Positions 6,025-13,320 of a stretch of 13,329 nucleotides of DNA are shown here, piece by piece. The stretch is taken from positions 1 through 13,329 of the forward strand of contig JAFAGE010000422.1 of NCBI GenBank assembly GCA_023423015.1, in the 5' to 3' direction. Numbering within the stretch: the first letter of the stretch is position 1; the number at the start of each line of letters is the position of its first letter. The notes beneath the pieces were generated by a model. That model searched no databases. It worked only from the letters and a program-made list of their open reading frames with translations, and had not been told where the DNA came from. The position numbers and the translations under genes were made by a program. The stretch comes from Bacteroidota bacterium. GTDB lineage: Bacteria; Bacteroidota; Bacteroidia; Chitinophagales; Chitinophagaceae.

Positions 6025-7113
6025 ATGACAAAAATCATTTTATTTACAGGCATTGCAGCAATCATCGCTTTCAGTTCTTGCGGTGGCAACGTACAACAAT
6101 CTTCAGGCGAGTCCGACACTACCTCCTCCAATTCATATTCAATAAAGCGGGGAACCAACATCGCACATTGGCTTTCACAAAGTGCCAGGAGAGGTAGTGA
6201 ACGCGCAGAATTCTTCACGCAAAAGGATGTGGAGTTTATTAAATCTGCCGGGTTCGACCACATCCGCCTGCCGGTAGATGAGGTACAATTGTGGGACAGC
6301 ACCGGCAAACGGGAAGACAGTGCATTCGCGCTCCTTAACAATTTTCTCACCTGGTGTTCAGATGCAGGATTGAAAGTAATATTGGATCTGCACATCCTAC
6401 GGTCACACTATTTTAATGCAGCAGAGAAGCCGCTGTGGACCAAGCCCGAAGAACAGGATAAATTCATCGCATTGTGGAAAGACCTCTCTTCGTTCGTTGG
6501 TAAATGGCCGAATTCAATGCTGGCTTATGAATTTATGAATGAACCGGTGGCCGATGATCCTGAGCAATGGAATACCTTGCTCGCTCGTGTAACCGACTCT
6601 ATCCGAAGCTGGGAAAAAGAACGCACCCTGGTGATCGGATCGAACCGCTGGCAGTCGGTAAATACTTTCGACCAACTCAGGATACCTGCCAACGACAAAA
6701 ATATTATTTTAAGCTTCCACTTTTATGAGCCTTTCCACCTTTCACACTACCGGGCGTCGTGGACAGACTTAAAAGATTTCCAGGGAACGATTCAATACCC
6801 TGGCCAGATAGTAGTAAATGGTAAAACAGAAGAAGAAAAACGGGTTTACAATCGCGATACATTGGAAAAGATGATGGCCAAACCCCTACATCTTGCCGAC
6901 AGTCTAAAACTTCCTTTGTATTGCGGCGAATTTGGAATTATCGACGGCACACCCCGCGAAGCGAAAGAAGCCTGGTATCGTGACATGGTTGCAATCTTTG
7001 ACAAACACAATATCGCGTATGCAAACTGGAATTTCAAAGCAGGCTCATTCGGTATTGTGGATGCTTCTTTGAAACCCGACCAGCCGATTGTAGACATTCT
7101 CACCGGCAAATAA
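6025..7113 (+). CDS. Glycoside hydrolase family 5 (cellulase-like) lipoprotein
   Basis: A 362-residue protein with a lipoprotein signal: a hydrophobic core at 4-16 and lipobox FSSC with lipidated C19, then a Ser/Asn-rich linker to about residue 38. The remainder is a GH5 (beta/alpha)8 barrel starting at RGTNIAHWL. Expected residues are R81 (HIRLP), H123 (LDLH), acid/base E173 (YEFMNEP), H232 and Y234 (SFHFYEP), nucleophile E302 (YCGEFG) and W335 (YANWNF). GH5 enzymes hydrolyse beta-glucans, mannans and related glycosides with retention; the subfamily cannot be assigned here. Without an obvious acidic surface-export signal after the cysteine it may face the periplasm. The SDR begins 6 bases downstream, so the two are very likely cotranscribed. 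Confidence 0.9.
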   Translation: MTKIILFTGIAAIIAFSSCGGNVQQSSGESDTTSSNSYSIKRGTNIAHWLSQSARRGSERAEFFTQKDVEFIKSAGFDHIRLPVDEVQLWDSTGKREDSAFALLNNFLTWCSDAGLKVILDLHILRSHYFNAAEKPLWTKPEEQDKFIALWKDLSSFVGKWPNSMLAYEFMNEPVADDPEQWNTLLARVTDSIRSWEKERTLVIGSNRWQSVNTFDQLRIPANDKNIILSFHFYEPFHLSHYRASWTDLKDFQGTIQYPGQIVVNGKTEEEKRVYNRDTLEKMMAKPLHLADSLKLPLYCGEFGIIDGTPREAKEAWYRDMVAIFDKHNIAYANWNFKAGSFGIVDASLKPDQPIVDILTGK

Positions 7114-7119
7114 TAACAA

Positions 7120-7896
7120 ATGGCCTTAGCAAAACAGGTTGCGCTTATTACCGGGGGTAGTCGGGGAATTGGTTTTGGAATCGCAAAACAACTCGCTGCA
7201 GCAGGTTTCGACCTTGCAATCAATGGTGTGCGACCAAAAGAAGCCGTAGAGGATGCCATCAGATCACTCCAGGAATCAGGAGCAGAAGTATTGTACTGCC
7301 AGGGCGATATTTCCCTGCGCGGAGATCGCGAGAGAATCCTGAGTGAAATGAAGCGACATTTCAAACGTCTGCATGTTCTCGTAAATAATGCCGGTCGTGC
7401 GCCCCGCGAACGTAAGGACCTCCTGGAGGCTACGGAAGAAAGTTTTGAAGAACTGTTGCGCACAAATCTGCAGGGGCCATATTTCCTCACTCAGCAGGTT
7501 GCCCAATGGATGATCAGTCAGCAGCAATCCGGGCAATTCCGTGGCTGTATAGTCAATGTAACATCTGTTTCATCCACCCTTGCATCAGTCAACAGGGGAG
7601 AATACTGCGTGGCAAAAGCAGGATTAAGCATGGCTACTCAGTTATTCGCTACACGTTTGGGTGAATTCGACATTCCGGTGTATGAAGTGCGCCCGGGTAT
7701 TATCCGCACCGACATGACAGTAGGAGTAACCGAAAAATATGATAAGCTGATTTCTGAAGGGCTCACACTGAACAAACGGTGGGGGACACCCGAAGATGTC
7801 GGTAAAGCGGTGCTGGCGCTGATATCAGGTTCTTTCCCATATTCTACCGGCCAGGTAATTATGGTAGACGGAGGGATGACGGTCGGGAGATTGTGA
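7120..7896 (+). CDS. SDR oxidoreductase, PRK12745-type 3-ketoacyl reductase-like
   Basis: A 258-residue SDR with a complete classical set: TGGSRGIG at 11-18, D63 after the third strand, NNAG at 89-92, N116, S149 (NVTSV), Y162 and K166 (YCVAK), and the ending YSTGQVIMVDGG. The stretch NRGEYCVAKAGLSMATQLFA, the following YEVRPGIIRTDMT and the C-terminal RL agree closely with the PRK12745 subgroup as I remember it. That subgroup is annotated as 3-ketoacyl-ACP reductase but is common in sugar and sugar-acid clusters. Between a GH5 hydrolase and a carboxylate-type MFS carrier, a sugar or sugar-acid dehydrogenase role is more likely than fatty acid synthesis. Its TGA stop lies within a GTGA at 7893-7896, immediately ahead of the heptamer array. 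Confidence 0.85.
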   Translation: MALAKQVALITGGSRGIGFGIAKQLAAAGFDLAINGVRPKEAVEDAIRSLQESGAEVLYCQGDISLRGDRERILSEMKRHFKRLHVLVNNAGRAPRERKDLLEATEESFEELLRTNLQGPYFLTQQVAQWMISQQQSGQFRGCIVNVTSVSSTLASVNRGEYCVAKAGLSMATQLFATRLGEFDIPVYEVRPGIIRTDMTVGVTEKYDKLISEGLTLNKRWGTPEDVGKAVLALISGSFPYSTGQVIMVDGGMTVGRL

Positions 7897-7947
7897 ACGG
7901 CAGACGTGAAAGGTGAGAGGTGAAAGGTGAAAGGTGAGAGGTGAGGT
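7893..7947 (+). repeat. GTGAAAG/GTGAGAG heptamer array between SDR and MFS genes
   Basis: Six consecutive seven-base units occupy 7906-7947: gtgaaag, gtgagag, gtgaaag, gtgaaag, gtgagag and gtgaggt. A further GTGA at 7893-7896 contains the SDR stop codon and is separated from the array by nine bases, one base short of perfect register. With a 7-base period and a TGA in each unit, the array closes all three plus-strand frames within 21 bases. The last unit supplies the first possible start codon (GTG at 7941) of the downstream carrier. Confidence 0.9.
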
Positions 7948-9200
7948 TTCAAATCTTTAATTTAATTGTTTTGATAAGTCAAACAACTGCTGTTGAAGCG
8001 GATAGCGATAAGGCTGTTTCGCGGGGAAAATTCCAGGTGGCGGCAACAGCTTTCCTTAGTTTATTCTCCCTGGTAGGCATTATGTTTTACGGCCTCCCAT
8101 TCTTCTATGATTTCTGGATCGATGAGTTTGGATGGACACGCGCCACGATTACCTCTGGTAATGCCGTTGGAAAGGTTGTGGTTGGTCCCTTGCTGGGTTT
8201 TTTAGCAGGATGGATCATCGACAAGTTCGGACCACGCAGGTTGATGCTTACTGGAATTCTGTTGGGTGGCTTTGCATTGATCGGCCTGAGCATGATGCAA
8301 TCGTTGTGGCAATTCTACCTCTTCTACCTTTTCAACGCACTCGGTTACCTGTTCGGAGGTCCGCTTCCAAACCAGGTGCTCATTTCAAGATGGTTCAACA
8401 AGTCACGTGGTCGCATTATGGGTTTTGCCTACCTCGGTATCGGTGTAGGAGGGATGCTCGTTCCACAGATTGCAAAAGCACTCAATAGTTCATTTGGTTG
8501 GCGCGGAGGCATTTTATGTCTCGGTATTCTTATGATTGCGGTAGCCTTCCCAATGGCATGGTTCGTAAAAGATCGCGGCATTACTCCCGAACCTTCAGGG
8601 CCGTCGGGTACCCCGATTTCTTTCGTTCGCGTTCTTAAATCCTGGCCGTTTTACCTGCTGCTGATCGGGAGTATGTGTTCTATTGGTGCCGTTTCGGGAA
8701 CCAGCCAGAATCTGAAGCTGTTTATGAGTATCGACCTCAAGTATTCCCAGCAGGAAGCTGCAAATGTGATGTCGATTGTTTTAGGTTCCAGCATCATCGG
8801 CCGCCTGTTCATGGGTTGGCTTGCCGACCGCTTTCCCAAGAAGTATGTGATGATGTTGATCTACGCCATGGTTGCATTATCAATTCCATTACTTTATGCA
8901 GCAGACACATCATACATGATCTACGTGTTTGCCTTCCTGTTTGGTATGGCGCTCGGTGGCGATTACATGATCATTCCACTCATGGCTGCGGAATTGTTCG
9001 GGTTGAAGATGATGGGGCGTGTAATGGGGCTTGTAATAGCTGCAGATGGACTGGGAGAAGCTTTCGGACCTATGCTCGCGGCCTGGCTCCGCGATATCAG
9101 CGGAAGCTATGTTAACGGGTTCGCTTCCCTCATTGTGCTTGCCGCTATAGGAACCTTTGCTGTTGCTCTTCTGCCGAAGAACCGCGTATTGCATGATTAA
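7941..9200 (+). CDS. MFS transporter, OFA/monocarboxylate-porter-like
   Basis: Up to 419 residues with about twelve membrane segments. It has the MFS motif GWIIDKFGPRR after the second helix and a repeat of it, GWLADRFPKK, in the second half. FGWTRATIT before the second helix and the pair SRWFNKSRGRIMG and SFGWRGG resemble oxalate/formate antiporter and monocarboxylate-porter relatives, so an organic or sugar acid is a reasonable substrate guess. The start is unresolved. The first in-frame codon after a TGA is the GTG at 7941, inside the heptamer array; a TTG at 7971 would give MISQTTAVEAD. No ATG occurs until the first membrane helix. Its end overlaps the acetyltransferase start by 8 bases. 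Confidence 0.85.
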   Translation: MRFQIFNLIVLISQTTAVEADSDKAVSRGKFQVAATAFLSLFSLVGIMFYGLPFFYDFWIDEFGWTRATITSGNAVGKVVVGPLLGFLAGWIIDKFGPRRLMLTGILLGGFALIGLSMMQSLWQFYLFYLFNALGYLFGGPLPNQVLISRWFNKSRGRIMGFAYLGIGVGGMLVPQIAKALNSSFGWRGGILCLGILMIAVAFPMAWFVKDRGITPEPSGPSGTPISFVRVLKSWPFYLLLIGSMCSIGAVSGTSQNLKLFMSIDLKYSQQEAANVMSIVLGSSIIGRLFMGWLADRFPKKYVMMLIYAMVALSIPLLYAADTSYMIYVFAFLFGMALGGDYMIIPLMAAELFGLKMMGRVMGLVIAADGLGEAFGPMLAAWLRDISGSYVNGFASLIVLAAIGTFAVALLPKNRVLHD

Positions 9201-10026
9201 CTACCGGCATATGAACGCCGGCGACCTTCCGGGCGGACTCGAACTCTGCCGCATCGCAGGTTGGAACCAGGTAAAAGGCGACTGGTTGACTTTCCTTCAA
9301 GCAAACCCGAACGGTTGTTTCGTTGCTGCAGATGGCGTTCGGGTATACGGTACCGTTACATCCATCCGTTACGACGACCGGTTTGCGTGGGTAGGAATGG
9401 TGCTGGTACACCCGGAGAACCGCCGCCAGGGAATCGGTTCAACTCTCTTAAATAAAGCAATTGAGTCTTTGCGCGACCTCTCTTGCATAAAATTAGATGC
9501 AACACCGGCTGGAAGAGAAGTTTATCTGCAAGAAGGTTTCCGCGATGAATACACATTATCCAGAATGATTTGTGAGCGACCTGTCCCGATTGAAAAAGAA
9601 AGATCCATCCATTCTATGTCGAAGTCGGACTTTGACAATGTGCTTGAGATAGATAAGAAAGTGTTCGGTGCAGACCGATCCGGGGTGCTGCGCCACTTCT
9701 ACCATTCACGACCTGATCTGGCATTCATAAGCAGTGATCTCCAGGGATATTGTTTTGGAAGGCAAGGTTATCTTTATAACCATATCGGGCCGATAGTTGC
9801 GAATAATCCTGACACTGCAAAATTTCTGTTTGCCTCCGCAATACAGCATTGCAAAGAGAAACCTGTAATCACTGATGTTAGCCACTTTTCTGCTGAATGG
9901 AACACATGGTTGAATACCCTCGGTTTTGTTGAGCAACGAAGATTCATCCGTATGTATAAAGGCGAAAATAGTTTTCCAGGTATTCCGGAAAAGCAATTTT
10001 CAATTGGCGGTCCTGAATTCGGCTGA
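9193..10026 (+). CDS. Two-domain GNAT family N-acetyltransferase
   Basis: A 277-residue cytoplasmic protein. The N-terminal GNAT domain (about 1-128) shows the acetyl-CoA pyrophosphate motif RRQGIG at 77-82, preceded by the beta-4 strand VGMVLVHPENR, and the later LDATPAGREVYLQEGF that often marks this subgroup. The C-terminal half (about 130-260) looks like the second, degenerate GNAT domain seen in YitH-like proteins (Acetyltransf_18): DKKVFGADRSGVLRHF, then GYLYNHIGPIVA. I chose the ATG at 9193, which overlaps the MFS stop by 8 bases. A start at 9157 would prepend twelve residues without family character. The acceptor is unknown. Position suggests an amine-bearing or toxic intermediate of the same pathway, which is weak inference. 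Its stop is four bases from the convergent peptidase stop. Confidence 0.85.
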   Translation: MINYRHMNAGDLPGGLELCRIAGWNQVKGDWLTFLQANPNGCFVAADGVRVYGTVTSIRYDDRFAWVGMVLVHPENRRQGIGSTLLNKAIESLRDLSCIKLDATPAGREVYLQEGFRDEYTLSRMICERPVPIEKERSIHSMSKSDFDNVLEIDKKVFGADRSGVLRHFYHSRPDLAFISSDLQGYCFGRQGYLYNHIGPIVANNPDTAKFLFASAIQHCKEKPVITDVSHFSAEWNTWLNTLGFVEQRRFIRMYKGENSFPGIPEKQFSIGGPEFG

Positions 10027-10030
10027 TTGC

Positions 10031-12001
10031 TTATTTCAAATACTTGTTAAACCATTTTATATGTCGTTCAAACCGGTCGACAATAAACGATGGCTGTGTG
10101 AGTCCATGGTATTGATTGGGATAAACCACCAATTCAGTTGGTTTTCCAAGGGAACGTAAAGCCTGGTACATCTGTTCGCTTCCCGAAAGGGGCACATTAA
10201 AATCTTTGTCGCCTCCCATAAACAACGTTGGTGTCTTTATCCGGTCTGCCTTTAAAAACGGATAAGAAATGCGCATATATTTTTCCAGGTTTCCTTTTTT
10301 CCATGGTGGTCCGATTTCGTTGTCATATTGCATTATATATTCGTCAACTCCATACAAGGCAAGTGGAAATGCAACGCCTGCGCCGCTTACCGCAGCTTTG
10401 AAACGTGTATCCGACGCGATGCTATAGGTTGTGAGCATACCACCATAGCTCCATCCGCTGATTCCGATACGTGTTGCATCTGCCGATCCTTGTTTCACAA
10501 GATGATCCGCTGCTCCGAGAATGTCTGCAACTTCTTTATGTCCCCACTCACCGGATATGGTGTGAGAGTATTTGTGTCCACGTCCCGAACTGCCCCGATA
10601 ATTGACTGCAGCTGTTAGAAAACCGTGTGCTGCCAGGATCTGCCTTGTAAGGTCGAAGCTGAATTCATCCTGCGATACGGGTCCGCCATGCAGATAGAAA
10701 ACAAGCGGAAGTTTCTGGCCGGGATTTATGCCCGGCGGATGATACAGTAAGCCTGATACTAACGTACCATCTTTGCTTTTCGACTGAAATTTTTCGACCC
10801 GCGACAGGTTGAGGTTTGCCATAAAACGATCATGCACATGCGTAATTTGTTTGACCTCGCCGTTGGTGATGCTGTATAGTTCTGTTGGTTTCCACGGTTC
10901 CGACATTGTTGCAATCCATATATCGTTTGAACCTGCTTCAACCTGTGTAAATGAACGATCACCGCCGGCCAGTTCTTTCAGATTTCCCTGGAGGTCGAAA
11001 AGGCCAACATATCTCCGGGTATCATCGGCAATCAGCACAGCAATCGATTTGCTGTCGCGCGACCAACGTGGATTAAAGACCGGCCGGTCGTGTTTAAGTG
11101 AAAGAAGATTGTGACTGTCTCCATCTACACGAGTGATTGCAAGTATAGGCTGTTCGTAGTATTCGGAATTTGCATCACTGGTAGACCTGACGTAGAGAAT
11201 ATAGTTCACATCGGGGCTTAATGCAGGTTGTTCATCACTTCCTGCCCAGGTGGTGAGTTGCTTTGGTGGGGAGCCGGATTCGACGTCGAGCATCCATAAG
11301 TCTGTATTGCGGTTGCGGTCGGGATCTTCTGTGCGGTTACTTACAAACACGATCTGCAATCCCGAAGGACTCCATGCAGGTTGCGATTCGTTGTAGTTGC
11401 CGGAAGTGAGTTGCTCCACTTTTTTGGATGCAACATCAAAAGTGTAAAGATGTGTTTTCCGTGTATCGTACCTGTAACCTTCCACGTCTTGTTTAAAACG
11501 GTAACGGTTTATTACATATGGCCTGCGCTTGTTGTTTTGAGTTGTATCCAGCGAGTCTTTCATCACGAGCAACAATTTCCTGCTATCCGGACTCCACGAA
11601 TAAAAACTTATTTCTCTTTTTTCTTCGGTCAGCTTTCTTGCTTCTCCTCCTCTGCGATCGAGCAGCCATACCTGGGCGGATCCGCCGTCACGTGCGGATA
11701 AGAAAGAAATGTACCTGCCATCGGGACTAAATTGTGGCTGAGTTTCAGATGCGGTATTGTTTGTCAATTTGATTGTGTCGCCAGATTCCACCGAAACCAT
11801 CCACACGTCCGGCGATATTTTGTCGCTTGCCGAATCGGGAGTAGATAAGGTATATACCACCCACTGTCCATCCGGAGAAACGTCCGGTGCAGCAACTGTC
11901 GGAATCCGGTAATAGTCTGCGGGTGTAAGGGTTCTTTTTTCCTGGCCAATACCCAGTTCCGGTATAAGGAATGAAACACATAATAATAGCAGAAGTCTCA
12001 T
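10031..12001 (-). CDS. Secreted S9 family prolyl oligopeptidase-type serine peptidase
   Basis: A 656-residue protein. Residues 1-19 form a Sec signal peptide (MRLLLLLCVSFLIPELGIG). Residues about 25-400 hold TolB/WD40-like propeller repeats, seen as recurring SPDG, SPDS, SPSG or SRDS motifs. The C-terminal alpha/beta-hydrolase domain covers about 405-656. The catalytic triad is S518 (GWSYGG), D600 (GGDKDFNVP) and H632 (NQYHGL), with the oxyanion stretch LHGGP at 437-441. Length and order are those of acylaminoacyl-peptidase/dipeptidyl-peptidase relatives. It probably acts in the periplasm on short peptides. It has no visible link to the sugar genes. Its start diverges from acylphosphatase with only 23 bases between. 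Confidence 0.9.
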   Translation of the reverse strand: MRLLLLLCVSFLIPELGIGQEKRTLTPADYYRIPTVAAPDVSPDGQWVVYTLSTPDSASDKISPDVWMVSVESGDTIKLTNNTASETQPQFSPDGRYISFLSARDGGSAQVWLLDRRGGEARKLTEEKREISFYSWSPDSRKLLLVMKDSLDTTQNNKRRPYVINRYRFKQDVEGYRYDTRKTHLYTFDVASKKVEQLTSGNYNESQPAWSPSGLQIVFVSNRTEDPDRNRNTDLWMLDVESGSPPKQLTTWAGSDEQPALSPDVNYILYVRSTSDANSEYYEQPILAITRVDGDSHNLLSLKHDRPVFNPRWSRDSKSIAVLIADDTRRYVGLFDLQGNLKELAGGDRSFTQVEAGSNDIWIATMSEPWKPTELYSITNGEVKQITHVHDRFMANLNLSRVEKFQSKSKDGTLVSGLLYHPPGINPGQKLPLVFYLHGGPVSQDEFSFDLTRQILAAHGFLTAAVNYRGSSGRGHKYSHTISGEWGHKEVADILGAADHLVKQGSADATRIGISGWSYGGMLTTYSIASDTRFKAAVSGAGVAFPLALYGVDEYIMQYDNEIGPPWKKGNLEKYMRISYPFLKADRIKTPTLFMGGDKDFNVPLSGSEQMYQALRSLGKPTELVVYPNQYHGLTQPSFIVDRFERHIKWFNKYLK

Positions 12002-12024
12002 ATTTGCACAATCAGTTTGAATAT

Positions 12025-12300
12025 ATGGTGAAAACGGTATCTATTCTTGTAAAAGGGAAAGTTCAGGGTGTATACTTCAGGCAAAGTACAAAAGAAGTTG
12101 CACGTACGATCGGCGTAACGGGCACAGTTGCCAATTTACGCGATGGATCTGTACAGATTGAGGCAACAGGAACCGAAGAGCAGATAACACAGCTTTCAAA
12201 CTGGTGCTTTCATGGACCATCTGCCGCAAAGGTTACTTCAGTAGAAGTCCGGGATCTTCCCCCAAAACAATTTGATAGTTTTAAAATAGTAAAAAATTAA
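12025..12300 (+). CDS. acyP: Acylphosphatase
   Basis: A 91-residue protein, the canonical size of the family, which hydrolyses acyl-phosphates such as carbamoyl- or acetyl-phosphate in the cytoplasm. The signature KGKVQGVYFR (10-19) contains the phosphate-binding R19, and GTVANLRDGSV (33-43) contains the water-positioning N37. I chose the ATG at 12025. A longer frame from 11971 would add 18 residues without family similarity and would overlap the divergent peptidase gene. There is no Shine-Dalgarno sequence; the leader is AT-rich. CATATTTG at 11999-12006 resembles the TAxxTTTG -7 element but overlaps the peptidase start codon. A nitrilase-family gene follows after 72 bases on the same strand. 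Confidence 0.92.
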   Translation: MVKTVSILVKGKVQGVYFRQSTKEVARTIGVTGTVANLRDGSVQIEATGTEEQITQLSNWCFHGPSAAKVTSVEVRDLPPKQFDSFKIVKN

Positions 12301-12372
12301 TCATGATATCGGCAATCAATAAATGCTGCCTCCTGCCAATCATTTCTCATTCACTGGTCACAAATAATTATA

Positions 12373-13320
12373 ATGAAAATATCTACCGCCCAATTTGAGA
12401 ATCGAAGTAGCGACAAAGAATATAACCTTTCAGTAATTGACCGGTTATCGGCACGTGCTGCGGCTGAGGGGGCGCAGGTGATTGCATTTCATGAATGTTC
12501 TATCACCGGTTATACATTTGCCCGGAATCTTTCCCGCGAGCAGATGCTTGATATCGCAGAATACATTCCTTCGGGCGAAAGTATCCGCAGGTTACAAACC
12601 ATTGCTGCAAAGAATGATATTGTGGTGCTCGCCGGCCTTTTTGAAAAAGATGAGATTGACGATATTTTCAAGGCTTATGTGTGCGTCGGCAAAAACGGAC
12701 TAATAGCCCGCTACCGGAAATTGCATCCTTTCATCAATCCACATATAAAACCCGGCAATGAATATTGTGTATTTGATTTGTTTGGATGGAAATGTGGCAT
12801 CCTGATTTGCTACGACAACAACATTGTAGAGAATGTACGCGCGACACGACTGCTTGGTGCAGAAATTATTTTTATGCCGCACGTCACCATGTGTACGCCT
12901 TCGTCGAGGCCGGGCGCTGGTTTTGTTGATCCTGAATTATGGCACAATCGGGAAAACGATCCCACATCGCTTCGACTGGAGTTTGACGGCATGAAGGGTC
13001 GCGCATGGTTGATGAAATGGTTGCCAGCCCGCGCTTACGATAATGCAGTATATGCCGTGTTTTCGAATCCTATCGGAATGGACGACGACCAGCTCAAAAA
13101 CGGATGCTCAATGATCCTGGATCCATTTGGCGACATCATCGGCGAAAGCCGTAAGCTCGGTGACGACATTGTTACAGCAACATTAACCCGCGAAAAACTT
13201 ACACAGGCAGGAGGTCAGCGCTACATCAGGGCGCGTCGTCCCGATCTCTACCGACACATCGTTGGAAAAGAGCATAAGGCAGAGCAAAGGGTAGTTTGGA
13301 TGAGTAAAGGTGAGAGGTGA
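12373..13320 (+). CDS. Carbon-nitrogen hydrolase (nitrilase superfamily)
   Basis: A 315-residue cytoplasmic amidohydrolase of the nitrilase superfamily. The Glu-Lys-Cys triad is E41 (FHECSITGY), K116 (YRKLHPF) and C146 (ILICYDNN). Members cleave or condense amide C-N bonds in small molecules; the substrate is not evident. After the usual MPHV strand (168-171) there is an unusually long segment, about 174-215, rich in charged residues and Trp, before the ARAYDNAVYAVFSNPIG core resumes. It probably reshapes the active-site entrance. The leader AATAATTATA ahead of the ATG is AT-rich without a Shine-Dalgarno sequence. The last five codons (SKGER) and the TGA stop come from the heptamer-type repeat. 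Cotranscription with acylphosphatase is possible. Confidence 0.88.
   Translation: MKISTAQFENRSSDKEYNLSVIDRLSARAAAEGAQVIAFHECSITGYTFARNLSREQMLDIAEYIPSGESIRRLQTIAAKNDIVVLAGLFEKDEIDDIFKAYVCVGKNGLIARYRKLHPFINPHIKPGNEYCVFDLFGWKCGILICYDNNIVENVRATRLLGAEIIFMPHVTMCTPSSRPGAGFVDPELWHNRENDPTSLRLEFDGMKGRAWLMKWLPARAYDNAVYAVFSNPIGMDDDQLKNGCSMILDPFGDIIGESRKLGDDIVTATLTREKLTQAGGQRYIRARRPDLYRHIVGKEHKAEQRVVWMSKGER

Noticed and set aside
7906..7947. CRISPR or other spacer-type array.
   Set aside because: Units are seven bases, directly tandem and without spacers; no cas genes are present.
9157..9192. A twelve-residue extension of the acetyltransferase (MLLLFCRRTAYC).
   Set aside because: It is the shadow of the MFS C-terminus in another frame; the ATG at 9193 gives the usual GNAT beginning and a coupling overlap.
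11971..12024. An 18-residue N-terminal extension of acylphosphatase.
   Set aside because: It overlaps the divergent peptidase gene, whose signal peptide is convincing, and family members start at the position of the ATG at 12025.
12330..12372. Period-7 look (tttctca, ttcactg, gtcacaa) downstream of acylphosphatase.
   Set aside because: Only two or three imperfect units, in the opposite orientation to the other repeats relative to the gene; not distinguishable from chance.
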